Shown one piece after another: positions 8,084-16,840 of a stretch of 64,000 nucleotides of DNA. How positions within the stretch are numbered: position 1 is the first letter of the stretch; every line of letters starts with the position of its first letter. Origin of the DNA: Oscillospiraceae bacterium (GTDB taxonomy: Bacteria; Bacillota; Clostridia; Oscillospirales; Ruminococcaceae). The notes under the pieces were generated by a model that was not told where the DNA came from, did no database searches, and saw only the letters and a list, made by a program, of their open reading frames with translations. The stretch is taken from the NCBI GenBank assembly GCA_017505635.1, contig JAFVOU010000011.1, positions 1 to 64,000 of the forward strand, in the 5' to 3' direction. Position numbers and translations under genes: made by a program.

Positions 8084-8113
8084 AGAGAAGTCCTCACTGG
8101 GGACTTCTCTTTT
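8084..8113 (+). terminator. Terminator of the hydrogenase operon
   Basis: A perfect 10-bp stem agagaagtcc/ggacttctct with a 7-nt loop followed by TTTG, 25 nt after the hydA stop. Confidence 0.85.
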
Positions 8114-8212
8114 GTTGTATATAACATTATGAAATAAAACCAGGCGGTCAGGTTTCCGATACAATGCCGGCAGCCTGTTATATATGCTGACAGAAATCTT
8201 ATATTATACGTC

Positions 8213-8244
8213 AAAAAAAATCCCTGCAGAATTTATGCAGGGAT
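8213..8244 (-). terminator. Terminator of the leftward membrane-protein gene
   Basis: On the minus strand an 8-bp stem TCCCTGCA/TGCAGGGA is followed by eight T residues, just past the stop of the gene at 8252-9508. Confidence 0.85.
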
Positions 8245-8251
8245 TTGGTTT

Positions 8252-9508
8252 TTATCTGTCTTTGCGGTATATGGTTTTTGCAGGTTTGTCTTCCGGTTTG
8301 TACTGTGCCTTGTGTCTTTTGGCAGATAATCTTGCCGAAAGCTTGTCAAGGGCGCGGTCTTCTCTCAGTGTGATAAAGAAACCAAGGATAAGCGGTGTGT
8401 AGGCGATGTGCACCCAAGGGTCACCAACCAGAACAGCAGCTGCAACAGCAAGCAGCCATACAAGGAACGGTCTGTCGCCGCGTTTGCAGGCGGACCAGCA
8501 CATATAGGTGTACATACCCATTACAGCGGTAAAGTACAGCAACCCGCCACCGAAAAGTGACATCGCATAGCCGGAGTCAAGGTAAAAATATTTGCCGTTG
8601 TCCTGCCAGGTGATAAGTCTGCCGAGCAGCTGGATGTCCCATCTGTCATAAGCCATATGCACAAATCTTACCCTGCCGGTAAGAATCTGGTTAAGCTTTT
8701 TGAATACTGCAATTTTAGGATTGTAAAAATAACCTGTAAGCAGAGTGAAAAGGGCACAGATGCTGAAACTTGCCGTCGCCATAAAGCGGGTGAATTTCCA
8801 GTGAAGTTTGATAAGGTCAAGTTTTACAAATATTATATACAGCACCATAGCCAGAAGTGTCAGTATAGAACCAAGACGGCTTGTGGTGTATTCGTGTACT
8901 GCATACAGAAGCATAGCCTCGCCGATAAGCTCGATATAACTTATCTGCTTTTTGCCGCGGGCATACATATATGCAATCCAGGCAAAAACAAGAAAATAGG
9001 AAGGATGTGCATAGTGCAGAAATCCCATATAGTGAGCAGTTTTGTCAAGATGGACACTGGTGAGATTTATAAGATATTCTGTATATGCACCGTACTGAAA
9101 GGCAATAACCGTCAGCACCGATGTTATTGCCGAAACAACGGCAATGCGTCTGAGGGTGGTAACTGTGGCACAGATTGCAAACATAGCTGCTGTACCGTAC
9201 ATTGTCCATTGTGTAAGATAGAAGGTGGACTGAACAGTCTGGTTAAGGAATGTTGCGGTGATAAATATGGCTGCAATAATAAGTTCCAGGGCAACCTCTT
9301 TTAAACTGTCGTGATGCTTGAAGAGAAAGATGACACTGAGAATGGCAAAAGCACCCCAGTTGGCAACAAGAAACTGCTGTTCCTGAGTCAGCAGATGTTC
9401 AAGCTTGTCATAGGCGGGAGAGAATGCAATAATGGAAAGTGTGGTGTACAGTATATAACATATAAAGTACGGAACTTCCAGAATTCTGTCACGAAGTTTT
9501 CGCTGCAT
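8252..9508 (-). CDS. Polytopic membrane protein, O-antigen polymerase (Wzy)-like
   Basis: A 418-aa very hydrophobic protein with about 11 predicted membrane segments and a larger polar stretch near residues 260-310, which fits the layout of Wzy/O-antigen ligase-type proteins. A short basic C-terminal tail (KRHKAQYKPEDKPAKT) faces the cytoplasm by the positive-inside rule. No catalytic motif is secure, so the family call is tentative. ATG 9508 is preferred because GAGGTG lies 8 nt upstream; a longer frame starts before the promoter. It is transcribed alone, between its own promoter and terminator, divergently from the DUF4956 operon. Confidence 0.55.
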   Translation of the reverse strand: MQRKLRDRILEVPYFICYILYTTLSIIAFSPAYDKLEHLLTQEQQFLVANWGAFAILSVIFLFKHHDSLKEVALELIIAAIFITATFLNQTVQSTFYLTQWTMYGTAAMFAICATVTTLRRIAVVSAITSVLTVIAFQYGAYTEYLINLTSVHLDKTAHYMGFLHYAHPSYFLVFAWIAYMYARGKKQISYIELIGEAMLLYAVHEYTTSRLGSILTLLAMVLYIIFVKLDLIKLHWKFTRFMATASFSICALFTLLTGYFYNPKIAVFKKLNQILTGRVRFVHMAYDRWDIQLLGRLITWQDNGKYFYLDSGYAMSLFGGGLLYFTAVMGMYTYMCWSACKRGDRPFLVWLLAVAAAVLVGDPWVHIAYTPLILGFFITLREDRALDKLSARLSAKRHKAQYKPEDKPAKTIYRKDR

Positions 9509-9541
9509 CTGAGCACCTCGCTTTCGTATAATCTTATTTAC

Positions 9542-9570
9542 ATTGTATTGTATAGGCAAAAAAAAGTCAA
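9542..9570 (-). promoter_or_regulatory. Promoter of the Wzy-like gene
   Basis: Minus-strand TTGACT (9565-9570) and TACAAT (9542-9547) with 17-nt spacing, 34 nt before the start codon. Confidence 0.65.
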
Positions 9571-9602
9571 CAAACACACAAAACGGACAGGCCGTATCTT
9601 TT

Positions 9603-9632
9603 TTGACAAAATACGCCACAATAATGTATAAT
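9603..9632 (+). promoter_or_regulatory. Promoter of the DUF4956-VTC-CotH operon
   Basis: Consensus TTGACA (9603-9608) and TATAAT (9627-9632) separated by 18 nt, about 70 nt before the first start codon. Confidence 0.75.
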
Positions 9633-9701
9633 ATAAAAAATATGTCCTGAAAAAGGGCGATAATTGCGGATAATAATTTATGTTACATAAAGGAGCAAAA
9701 A

Positions 9702-10376
9702 ATGACTTTTACAGATGCTATCAAAAAATCAGTTCTGGAAGGCTTTGATGCAGGCAACCTGACAACAAGCCATATTATTGTGGTGCTTGGTGCTGCAGTG
9801 GCACTTGGCCTGTTTATCTATGCTGTTTACAGAACAACAACAAAAAGCGGATTCTACAACCGCAGTTTCAACAAATCTCTTGCAGTTATGCCGGTTATCA
9901 CAGCCGGTATCATGCTTGCAATGCAGTCCAACCTTGTTATCAGTTTAGGTATGGTTGGTGCACTTTCCATTGTCCGTTTCAGAAATGCAGTTAAAGACTC
10001 CAGCGACCTTGCATACCTGTTCTGGTCCATCAGCATGGGTATCATCTGCGGTGCAGGTCTGTTTGAAATAGCAATCATCCTTTCCATCTTTGTAACTATT
10101 CTTGTTGTTGTACTGGATTTGCTGCCAACACTTAAAGCACCATGCATTCTTGTTGTTAGCGGCGATACAGAGGCAGATGAAAAATCTGTTATGGAAAGCA
10201 TCAGAAAATATGCTGCAAAAGCAAAAATCCGCAGCCGTAACATAACTAAAAACGGCACAGAATGGATTGTTGAAATGCAGGCAAAGGAAGAAGCAGAAAT
10301 GGTAAATGCTGTTGCAGCTGTTGAAGGTGTTGTCAGCGTTAACCTTATGACACATGACGGTGAAGTAAGATTTTAA
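9702..10376 (+). CDS. DUF4956 family membrane protein
   Basis: A 224-aa protein with three to four membrane helices in the first ~140 residues and a soluble C-terminal domain resembling an ACT-like alpha/beta fold (VEGVVSVNLMTHDGEVRF at the end). The segment GALSIVRFRNAVKDSS between helices is the conserved family signature. It is repeatedly found next to VTC-domain and CotH-kinase genes, as here (36 nt to VTC). The function is unknown; a membrane partner for the polyphosphate-polymerase-like protein is a reasonable inference. AAAGGAG lies 7 nt before the ATG. Confidence 0.85.
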   Translation: MTFTDAIKKSVLEGFDAGNLTTSHIIVVLGAAVALGLFIYAVYRTTTKSGFYNRSFNKSLAVMPVITAGIMLAMQSNLVISLGMVGALSIVRFRNAVKDSSDLAYLFWSISMGIICGAGLFEIAIILSIFVTILVVVLDLLPTLKAPCILVVSGDTEADEKSVMESIRKYAAKAKIRSRNITKNGTEWIVEMQAKEEAEMVNAVAAVEGVVSVNLMTHDGEVRF

Positions 10377-10412
10377 TCTTTGACCTTTAATATATAAGGA
10401 AAGGAAAATCCT

Positions 10413-11111
10413 ATGGAATTCCGTGTAGAAAACAAATATCTTGTTACGGATGCGGACCTTGCGGTGATAGCACCAAGACTTAAAGCGGTTATGAAACAGG
10501 ATATTCATCAGCTTGGAGACTGCTATACTATACGCAGTCTGTATTTTGATGATATCAATGACAACTGTATGAGAGAAAACGACAGCGGTGTTGACCACAG
10601 AAAAAAATACCGAATCCGTATATATGACCCCAAAAGCGATTTTATACGCCTTGAAATAAAGGAAAAACAGCGCAGTGTTACAAAAAAATATTCCTGCAGG
10701 CTTACAAGGGAAGAATGTGACCTGATAACAAGCGGCAGAATTCCTCTTGTTTTTGATGACCGCAAACCTTTAAACGAACTCAAACTGCAAATGCGCTGTG
10801 CAAAGATGATGCCAAAAACAATCGTGGAATACGAAAGAACAGCCTTTGTGCATCCTGTGGGCAATGTGCGCATTACCTTTGACCGCAATATTGCCGCAAG
10901 CAGATTTACCGACAGCTTTTTTGAGGACAGAACCCAGGGGCTTGTGCCTGTTCTTCCTGCAGGAATGCATGTTCTGGAAGTCAAATACGACGAATTTCTG
11001 CCGGATATCATAGCAAAACAGCTGGAAGTTGGCATGCTGCGGCAGACAGCTTTTTCAAAATATTATCTTGGCAGACTTGCAGTTAACGGAGAACTTGTAA
11101 CAGACCGCTGA
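10413..11111 (+). CDS. VTC-domain protein, polyphosphate polymerase-like
   Basis: A 232-aa soluble protein that matches the tunnel-fold VTC domain. The pattern includes FRVENKYLV at the N-terminus, a TIRSLYFDD strand, KYRIRIY, LEIKEKQ (basic residues lining the tunnel), a conserved Arg/Lys series and LEVKYDEFLP near the C-terminus. In yeast Vtc4 this domain makes polyphosphate from ATP; bacterial members are annotated by homology and few are tested. It has no membrane segment of its own, which the preceding DUF4956 protein could supply. It stands 13 nt before the first CotH gene, in the same operon. Confidence 0.85.
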   Translation: MEFRVENKYLVTDADLAVIAPRLKAVMKQDIHQLGDCYTIRSLYFDDINDNCMRENDSGVDHRKKYRIRIYDPKSDFIRLEIKEKQRSVTKKYSCRLTREECDLITSGRIPLVFDDRKPLNELKLQMRCAKMMPKTIVEYERTAFVHPVGNVRITFDRNIAASRFTDSFFEDRTQGLVPVLPAGMHVLEVKYDEFLPDIIAKQLEVGMLRQTAFSKYYLGRLAVNGELVTDR

Positions 11112-11124
11112 TAAAGGAATTTTT

Positions 11125-12648
11125 ATGCAAAGAAAAGTATGGCGGGCAGCTTTGCTTGCCGTTATGTTGCTTATTCTGGCAGCTTTTACTGTAACAGCAC
11201 TGAACAGAGAAAAAAATCTGTGTATGGGTGTAAAAATTTTATCCCCCCAGCAGACGGAAAAGTATACCGATTGTGTTCAGAGCGACTTCAGCAGTATGTT
11301 TTCTCACAATGGTGAAATGGCAGCTGTGGATATAAGCAGTTTCACAATTTATATTTCTCAGAATATAGACAGCAGCACCCGCTTCAATCAACTGGTGGGT
11401 GCGCTTAAATTTGCCAATCCGAACTATAAAATATATTTTGCGGCAGATGAATATTTTGATAAACTGGACAAAGCTGTAACGGAAAATCATCCCTTCAGGC
11501 TTATAGTTACAGACGGCAGTGCAGTTTTTACAGAGTATAATGTAATATTCACCACCCTGCCTGTTGTGCGCATGGCAGGCGGTGTGATTGGCGTAAATGA
11601 AGAAAACCGCGAGGTAACAGCCGGTGATATCTGTGTGTGGACACCACTTGACCCGCAGACAGAAAGCTATACGGTAAAAACTTCTGCTGCACAGTGGCAT
11701 GTTCGCGGTGACAGCCAGAAAGCACAGCCAAAAAAACCTTACAAGCTGGCGCTGAAAAAAGCCGACGGGTCAAATAAAAATCTTGACCTTGTTGGGCTGG
11801 GCAGTGATGACGACTGGATTCTGAACTCTATGTCGCTGGAAGACCTTAATATACGCGATAAGCTGGTTATGGATATATGGAACGAAATGTGTGCCGAGGC
11901 AGTGTATAACTATCCTATGGATAAAGGCGAATATGTTGAGGTTATCAACAACGGGGAATATGCAGGCCTGTATCTGCTGCAGCGCAGAATCGATACAAAA
12001 TACCTTGGCACAGACAGTGACGATATCCTTGTAAAGGGACGCAAGGAATTTACAGACCCGAATAACCCTGTTTATTACACCGTTGTAGGTGATGAAAGCA
12101 GACAGCCTCTTGCAACAGAGATAATGGACAGCTATGACCTTGCACAGAATTATGAAAACATAGTTCTGGAAAACTGGATTGATGTAAACCTTTTTGTAAA
12201 CTGGGGATATATGGAAGACAATATCCGCAGACACAATATGTACTATGTGCTGGAAAACCCGCTGGATGCTTTGAAGATAAGGCTTATACTATGGGATACA
12301 GATATGACCTTTGGCATAAGCTGGGGCGGTGACAGATACGCATATAATCCGTGGATTATGGACCACCTGCAGTACAACAGGCCGGAATATGAAAAATTAA
12401 AGGAAATATATCCCGACCTTGACAAACGTCTGGCTGACCGCTGGAAACAGTTGAGACAGTCATATCTCAGCAACGAAAATATTTTAAAATATGCAGACAG
12501 CTATTTCAGTTTGTTTGCAGACAGCGGTGCACAGGAAAGAGACCTTGCAAAATGGGGCGAATACCACGCAGGTCAGGACAGCGTGGGTGCATTTTATGAA
12601 TTTATAGAAAAACGTATGGAATATCTGGACAGCAGCTACGGAATATAG
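11125..12648 (+). CDS. CotH kinase-family protein, copy 1
   Basis: A 507-aa protein with one N-terminal membrane anchor or signal (residues 5-25), then an N-terminal beta-rich region and a CotH kinase domain. Family marks are QWHVRGDSQ, the DDDWILNS loop, the NIRDKLVMDIWNEM helix, and the WDTDMTFG metal-binding motif. CotH of Bacillus phosphorylates spore-coat proteins, but many members in non-spore operons have unknown targets. It is a paralogue of the next gene (same layout; CMGV near the N-terminus, YLLQRR, and MEYLDS at the C-terminus). The anchor suggests that it acts outside the cell or at the wall. Confidence 0.85.
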   Translation: MQRKVWRAALLAVMLLILAAFTVTALNREKNLCMGVKILSPQQTEKYTDCVQSDFSSMFSHNGEMAAVDISSFTIYISQNIDSSTRFNQLVGALKFANPNYKIYFAADEYFDKLDKAVTENHPFRLIVTDGSAVFTEYNVIFTTLPVVRMAGGVIGVNEENREVTAGDICVWTPLDPQTESYTVKTSAAQWHVRGDSQKAQPKKPYKLALKKADGSNKNLDLVGLGSDDDWILNSMSLEDLNIRDKLVMDIWNEMCAEAVYNYPMDKGEYVEVINNGEYAGLYLLQRRIDTKYLGTDSDDILVKGRKEFTDPNNPVYYTVVGDESRQPLATEIMDSYDLAQNYENIVLENWIDVNLFVNWGYMEDNIRRHNMYYVLENPLDALKIRLILWDTDMTFGISWGGDRYAYNPWIMDHLQYNRPEYEKLKEIYPDLDKRLADRWKQLRQSYLSNENILKYADSYFSLFADSGAQERDLAKWGEYHAGQDSVGAFYEFIEKRMEYLDSSYGI

Positions 12649-12713
12649 CGAGTTTGCGTAAGTTGTGATTTTTGAAATAACGATTGATTTGTAAAGACAA
12701 AAGGAGGTGTGGT

Positions 12714-14279
12714 ATGCACAAAAACAGAATATTGCGCACAGCGGCACTGTTTGTGCTTCTGTTTGCTCTTGGATTTACGGGGGCGGCATACTACAGCCGT
12801 GAGATATCACAGTGCATGGGTGTTGCCATTTTAAGCGAAAAGGAAATGGCACAGATTGAAAAGTTTGAGCACAAGGACCTTGACGATGTTATCCTGCTGG
12901 ACGGATATCCTGCAGCAATTGACAAGGAAACAGATACGATATATGTTTCACAGCAGATAGACGAAAAAACATACTATACCGATTTTAAAGGTGTGTTCAG
13001 TTCGGCAGAAGAAGATATCACACTTTATTTTGTATATGATGAAAATCTTGAAAAACCGCTGCAGAGTGTAAAGGACGGATACAGTTTTGCCCTTGTGGCA
13101 GCCTGTGCCGACGGAACCTTTGCAAAATATAATGTTGTGTTTACTACTTTGCCTGTTATCAGCATGGGCGGCGAGATAACCGGTGTGCGCAAGGCAGGCC
13201 CGATGGACGCAACAGGTGACAGGGATATTTATACAGGTGTAATATCGGTATGGGACGGTGCCTATGAAGGAACAGGCGCCTATTCTTCAAAAAGCAGTGA
13301 TGCACAGTGGCATCAGAGGGGAAACTCCACCTTCTGGTACGATAAAAAATCCTGGAAAATCAGCTTTAGGGATAAGGACGGCAACAATGCCGATATGGAT
13401 TTTCTTGGACTTGAAGCAGATGACGACTGGATTTTAAACGGTATTGCAAGGGATGATACCCGTCTGCGCGAAAAAACCGTTATGGATTTGTGGAACAGCG
13501 GTGCGGCGACAGAGGAATACAATTACAGAATGTCCGCAGGCAAATATGTGGAACTTGTAAATGACGGAAAATATATGGGTGTATACCTGCTGCAGCGCAG
13601 AATGGATGCAAAATATCTGGAACTGGCTGATGATGTTCAGCTTGCCAAGGGCGGCAAGGGGGATATCCTTTACGAAACTGTAGATACAACCGATGAAAAA
13701 ACAACCCTTGATACACTTGTTGACCTGCGTGAGGGCAAAAATGTAAGCTGTCTTGACCTGGACAACTGGATAGACAATTCACTGCTTGTAGATGCATTTT
13801 ATATGGCAGACAATGCCGCAAGATACAACACATTCTACATAATAGAGAATATGTACACTCAGCCAAAAATTTCCATAGCACTGTGGGATACCGACTTTTC
13901 GCTGGGTATAGGATATAATCTTGGCTTTGTACACGCGCCTGAAAAAGCGGACGAAATACGCAGAAACAAAGACGAACTTTATCTGCTGGCGGAAATTCAC
14001 CCAGAAATATACGAAAAGATGTCACAGCGCTGGGCACAGCTGCGTCAGGGTATGCTGAGCACAGAAAATATTATTGATACACTTACAAAAAATTACAACA
14101 GACTCAACGAAAGCGGTGCTTTTGACCGTGATGATGCATTGTGGGAAAACGAGTACGGCACAACCGATACATACGAAACAATGTGTCAGTATGTGCGCAC
14201 CCGTATGGAATATCTTGACAGCTGCTATGCAAGTGGTGATGTAATAAGAGAAACAGGGGACGTTGTTCCAAATAAATAA
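12714..14279 (+). CDS. CotH kinase-family protein, copy 2
   Basis: A 521-aa paralogue of the preceding gene. It has an N-terminal membrane anchor (residues 5-25), the shared CMGVAILSEKEM element, QWHQRGNST, DDDWILNG, RLREKTVMDLWNSG, YLLQRRMDAKY and WDTDFSLGIGY. I chose ATG 12714 because a perfect AGGAGGT lies 6 nt upstream; the earlier frame start at 12684 lacks one. It is 65 nt after copy 1 in the same operon, and a strong terminator follows. A tandem duplication with diverged middle regions suggests two targets or a hetero-oligomer (inference). Confidence 0.85.
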   Translation: MHKNRILRTAALFVLLFALGFTGAAYYSREISQCMGVAILSEKEMAQIEKFEHKDLDDVILLDGYPAAIDKETDTIYVSQQIDEKTYYTDFKGVFSSAEEDITLYFVYDENLEKPLQSVKDGYSFALVAACADGTFAKYNVVFTTLPVISMGGEITGVRKAGPMDATGDRDIYTGVISVWDGAYEGTGAYSSKSSDAQWHQRGNSTFWYDKKSWKISFRDKDGNNADMDFLGLEADDDWILNGIARDDTRLREKTVMDLWNSGAATEEYNYRMSAGKYVELVNDGKYMGVYLLQRRMDAKYLELADDVQLAKGGKGDILYETVDTTDEKTTLDTLVDLREGKNVSCLDLDNWIDNSLLVDAFYMADNAARYNTFYIIENMYTQPKISIALWDTDFSLGIGYNLGFVHAPEKADEIRRNKDELYLLAEIHPEIYEKMSQRWAQLRQGMLSTENIIDTLTKNYNRLNESGAFDRDDALWENEYGTTDTYETMCQYVRTRMEYLDSCYASGDVIRETGDVVPNK

Positions 14280-14291
14280 TATATAAAAAAT

Positions 14292-14336
14292 AAACAGACC
14301 TGACGGATATAGGGATATAATCGTCAGGTCTGTTTT
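14292..14336 (+). terminator. Terminator of the DUF4956-VTC-CotH operon
   Basis: A long stem aaacagacctgacg/cgtcaggtctgttt with a ~17-nt loop and a T-rich end, 13 nt after the stop. Confidence 0.85.
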
Positions 14337-14459
14337 GGTGTGTGGTTGGTTGTAGGTCTATATTTGGCTAACTGTGAACTGCCCCATATTTTGTTTTATG
14401 TGTTTATATGTTATAATATAAATAATAATGCATTTGTACAAAATAGAGGAGGTGCGACA

Positions 14460-15542
14460 ATGAAAAAATTAATATCTTTATTTGTTTTGATTTTTAGTGT
14501 TGCAATAATTTTTGCAGCTTGCAGCGGCAGAAGTTACCCTAACCTTGTTGGTGTTGTGCAGAATGTTGAGTTTGTTGAAGAGTATAAACACCCGGTTTAT
14601 ACCATAGCTACCGACAACAACTATACAGTAAAGGTTGTGATGGATGATAACAGCTATGCAGATGATTTGTTTGGCGGCGTGCTGACTACAGGCGATTTGT
14701 CAGCCTTTGACAAAGTTAAAATCATAACAGAATATGATGCGAGAAAGGTTAAAAGAACTTCTGATGAAATAATTGTTGTGCGATTTATGTGGATTGACGA
14801 GGTTTTTTATGCCAATGCAAAAACATTGTCTGATGGCACAACCATAGGTATGTGGGATGATGGTTTTAATGCTACATATCAACTTGAAGATGGTACTGAA
14901 CTTATACGCATAAATGCAACAAGCGGTCCTGATAATGTATATGTGGGAAACCGTGAAAGTTTTGATGCTTTTAGTGAACAAGCAAAACCTGCTGTACTTG
15001 AATATTACGAAGACCGAGGTCTTCTTTATGATGCAGATGCACTTATTGAACAGGCATATGACTATTATAAAAAGGATAGGGATAATTTTCATACATACCA
15101 TGTTGAACAATCTGTTTCTCCATCAGCAAGCAATGAAAATATAATGTGCTTTTTAACTGTGGTTACTGTGCCACAGGAAAATGGATATATGGGACAGGAA
15201 ATCCGCCGCGGTGAAATTTTCGACAGAAATACAGGTGAGTTAATAAATAATTTTAACATTTTTAACTGTTCCATTGATAAGGCTATGGATATAATTTTTG
15301 ATGAAGCAGTTGACAGCGCATATTTTAACACAGCAGACATAGAGGATATGGATAAGCTGAAATCAGAGCTGAAAGCCGCAGTCAAACCCGAATATATTGT
15401 TTTGTGGAATGAAAATATGGAAATTTCTTTCCCTGCGGGGACTTTGTCTGGATATGATCACTGTTATATACTTGGTGTTGATTATACAGATAATTTGAAA
15501 TCAATAATGCACTCTTGGACGATACCGAATACCGAGTGGTAA
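14460..15542 (+). CDS. Hypothetical lipoprotein
   Basis: A 360-aa secreted lipoprotein. The signal peptide MKKLISLFVLIFSVAIIF is followed by the lipobox AACS, with Cys about residue 21. The rest is soluble; I recognise no domain. ATG 14460 follows a good AGGAGGTG, so the longer open frame from 14340 (inside the terminator region) is rejected. It has a higher AT content and more A/T-ending codons than its neighbours, which hints at a different history or low expression. It stands alone between terminators. Confidence 0.75.
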   Translation: MKKLISLFVLIFSVAIIFAACSGRSYPNLVGVVQNVEFVEEYKHPVYTIATDNNYTVKVVMDDNSYADDLFGGVLTTGDLSAFDKVKIITEYDARKVKRTSDEIIVVRFMWIDEVFYANAKTLSDGTTIGMWDDGFNATYQLEDGTELIRINATSGPDNVYVGNRESFDAFSEQAKPAVLEYYEDRGLLYDADALIEQAYDYYKKDRDNFHTYHVEQSVSPSASNENIMCFLTVVTVPQENGYMGQEIRRGEIFDRNTGELINNFNIFNCSIDKAMDIIFDEAVDSAYFNTADIEDMDKLKSELKAAVKPEYIVLWNENMEISFPAGTLSGYDHCYILGVDYTDNLKSIMHSWTIPNTEW

Positions 15543-15548
15543 AAAAGA

Positions 15549-15589
15549 AAATGTCATTCTTAGGAATTAATTTCCAAAGAATGACATTT
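15549..15589. repeat. Palindrome of the aatgtcattct family; also terminator
   Basis: A 13-bp inverted repeat aaatgtcattctt/aagaatgacattt with T-rich flanks, placed between two convergent genes (lipoprotein and metal exporter). The same arms occur at 33634-33677 and, in longer form, at 49412-49497. Confidence 0.75.
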
Positions 15590-15604
15590 TATTATGTATT
15601 GATG

Positions 15605-16600
15605 TTATATCACAACACCCAGCATATTCAAAATTATGCCGCTTACTGCGCCTACAAAGAACACAATGCCCATAATTTTAAAGTTCTGTCGGCTGTGGGG
15701 GTTAACACGGAACAGCACAATCCATGCAATGCCGCTGCCTGTCAGCAGTCCTGCCATTGCTGTGCCAAGGCTGATTGCACCGCTTAAATAAAGCTGTGTA
15801 ATTGCAACACTGGAAGCACAGTTTGGAATCATACCCACAACACAGCTTACAATTGGTGCCCAGACACCTGCTTTGCCAACAACTTCAGCAATAATTTCCA
15901 GTCCTGCAAGGTCTATAACAAGGTTTAAAAGAAAGGTTACCACAAAAACAACCAGATAGATTTTGATTGTATGTTTAAGTGCTGCCACAAACGGGCTTTC
16001 GTGACCGCAGCAGCAGTCTTCCTCAATGCAGAAATCGCTTATATACTCGTGGTGACCGTGGTGTTCTTCGTGGTGGTGTTCACCTTCAAGGTTGTGGTGA
16101 TGATGGTGATGATGACCGTGGCTGTGGTGATGCAGCTGATTGTGACGCTGCTGATATCTGACACGAATTCTGTGCACAAAATCCACACCAAAACCTGCCA
16201 CAACACCTATGGCTGTTTTTAAAAGTATAATTTTTATTATTTTAAGGGGATTGGTGTTGGTACTGAGCATAATTGCCAGCATCTCGTCACTTGTGGAAAG
16301 ATAAACTGCAACTATGGTGCCTATAGTGATAATTCTGCCTGCAAAAAGGTTGGTTGCCATTACAGAAAAACCGCACTGCGGCAAAGCACCGATAATACCG
16401 CCCAGAAGCGGACCGCCTTTTCCGGCCTTTTCTATAAGGGCAAGGCTTTTGTCGCTCATGGAATGTTCCATATATTCCAGCACAAGAAACACTATAAACA
16501 AAAATGGGATAAGGCTTAAAGTGTCGCTTAATGTATGGCTGAAGATGTGTTCAAAAAGGTGTTCAACGGCAACGCCGTGTTGGTGAACATGTGTGTGCAT
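15605..16600 (-). CDS. Putative heavy-metal exporter, ArsP_2/DUF2899 family, with His-rich loop
   Basis: A 331-aa membrane protein with about 8-10 helices arranged as two related halves. Each half has a conserved loop with Pro-x-Cys (GALPQCGFSVMATNLF near 72-87 and GMIPNCASSVAITQLY near 250). Between the halves lies a cytoplasmic or external loop of about 50 residues dominated by His, with an added CCCGHES cluster, and the protein begins MHTHVHQHG. The family is annotated as a putative metal exporter (arsenite, manganese or other). The His/Cys loop favours a divalent cation such as Zn, Ni, Co or Mn (inference). The ribosome binding site GAAAGGA supports ATG 16600. Confidence 0.8.
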   Translation of the reverse strand: MHTHVHQHGVAVEHLFEHIFSHTLSDTLSLIPFLFIVFLVLEYMEHSMSDKSLALIEKAGKGGPLLGGIIGALPQCGFSVMATNLFAGRIITIGTIVAVYLSTSDEMLAIMLSTNTNPLKIIKIILLKTAIGVVAGFGVDFVHRIRVRYQQRHNQLHHHSHGHHHHHHHNLEGEHHHEEHHGHHEYISDFCIEEDCCCGHESPFVAALKHTIKIYLVVFVVTFLLNLVIDLAGLEIIAEVVGKAGVWAPIVSCVVGMIPNCASSVAITQLYLSGAISLGTAMAGLLTGSGIAWIVLFRVNPHSRQNFKIMGIVFFVGAVSGIILNMLGVVI

Positions 16601-16758
16601 ATGTTTTCCTTTCGTAATGTTGTATATGTTAAGTATATTATGTAGTTAACTGTTTGGTACAAGTTAGTCTTTGCTTACCAAATAAAAATTTTATCATAAA
16701 AAACATCATCAGTAAATTGGTGTTTTATATAAATTTGGATATAAACCATTCTGATTTA

Positions 16759-16787
16759 TTGATTAACTTTGCAAAATATCGTATACT
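16759..16787 (+). promoter_or_regulatory. Promoter of the UvrA-like gene
   Basis: TTGATT (16759-16764) and TATACT (16782-16787) with 17-nt spacing, 54 nt before the ATG. Confidence 0.6.
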
Positions 16788-16840
16788 TGTTTTAGACTAA
16801 AGTACATTTTGTATTTCAAATATATAAAAGGGAGCATACT

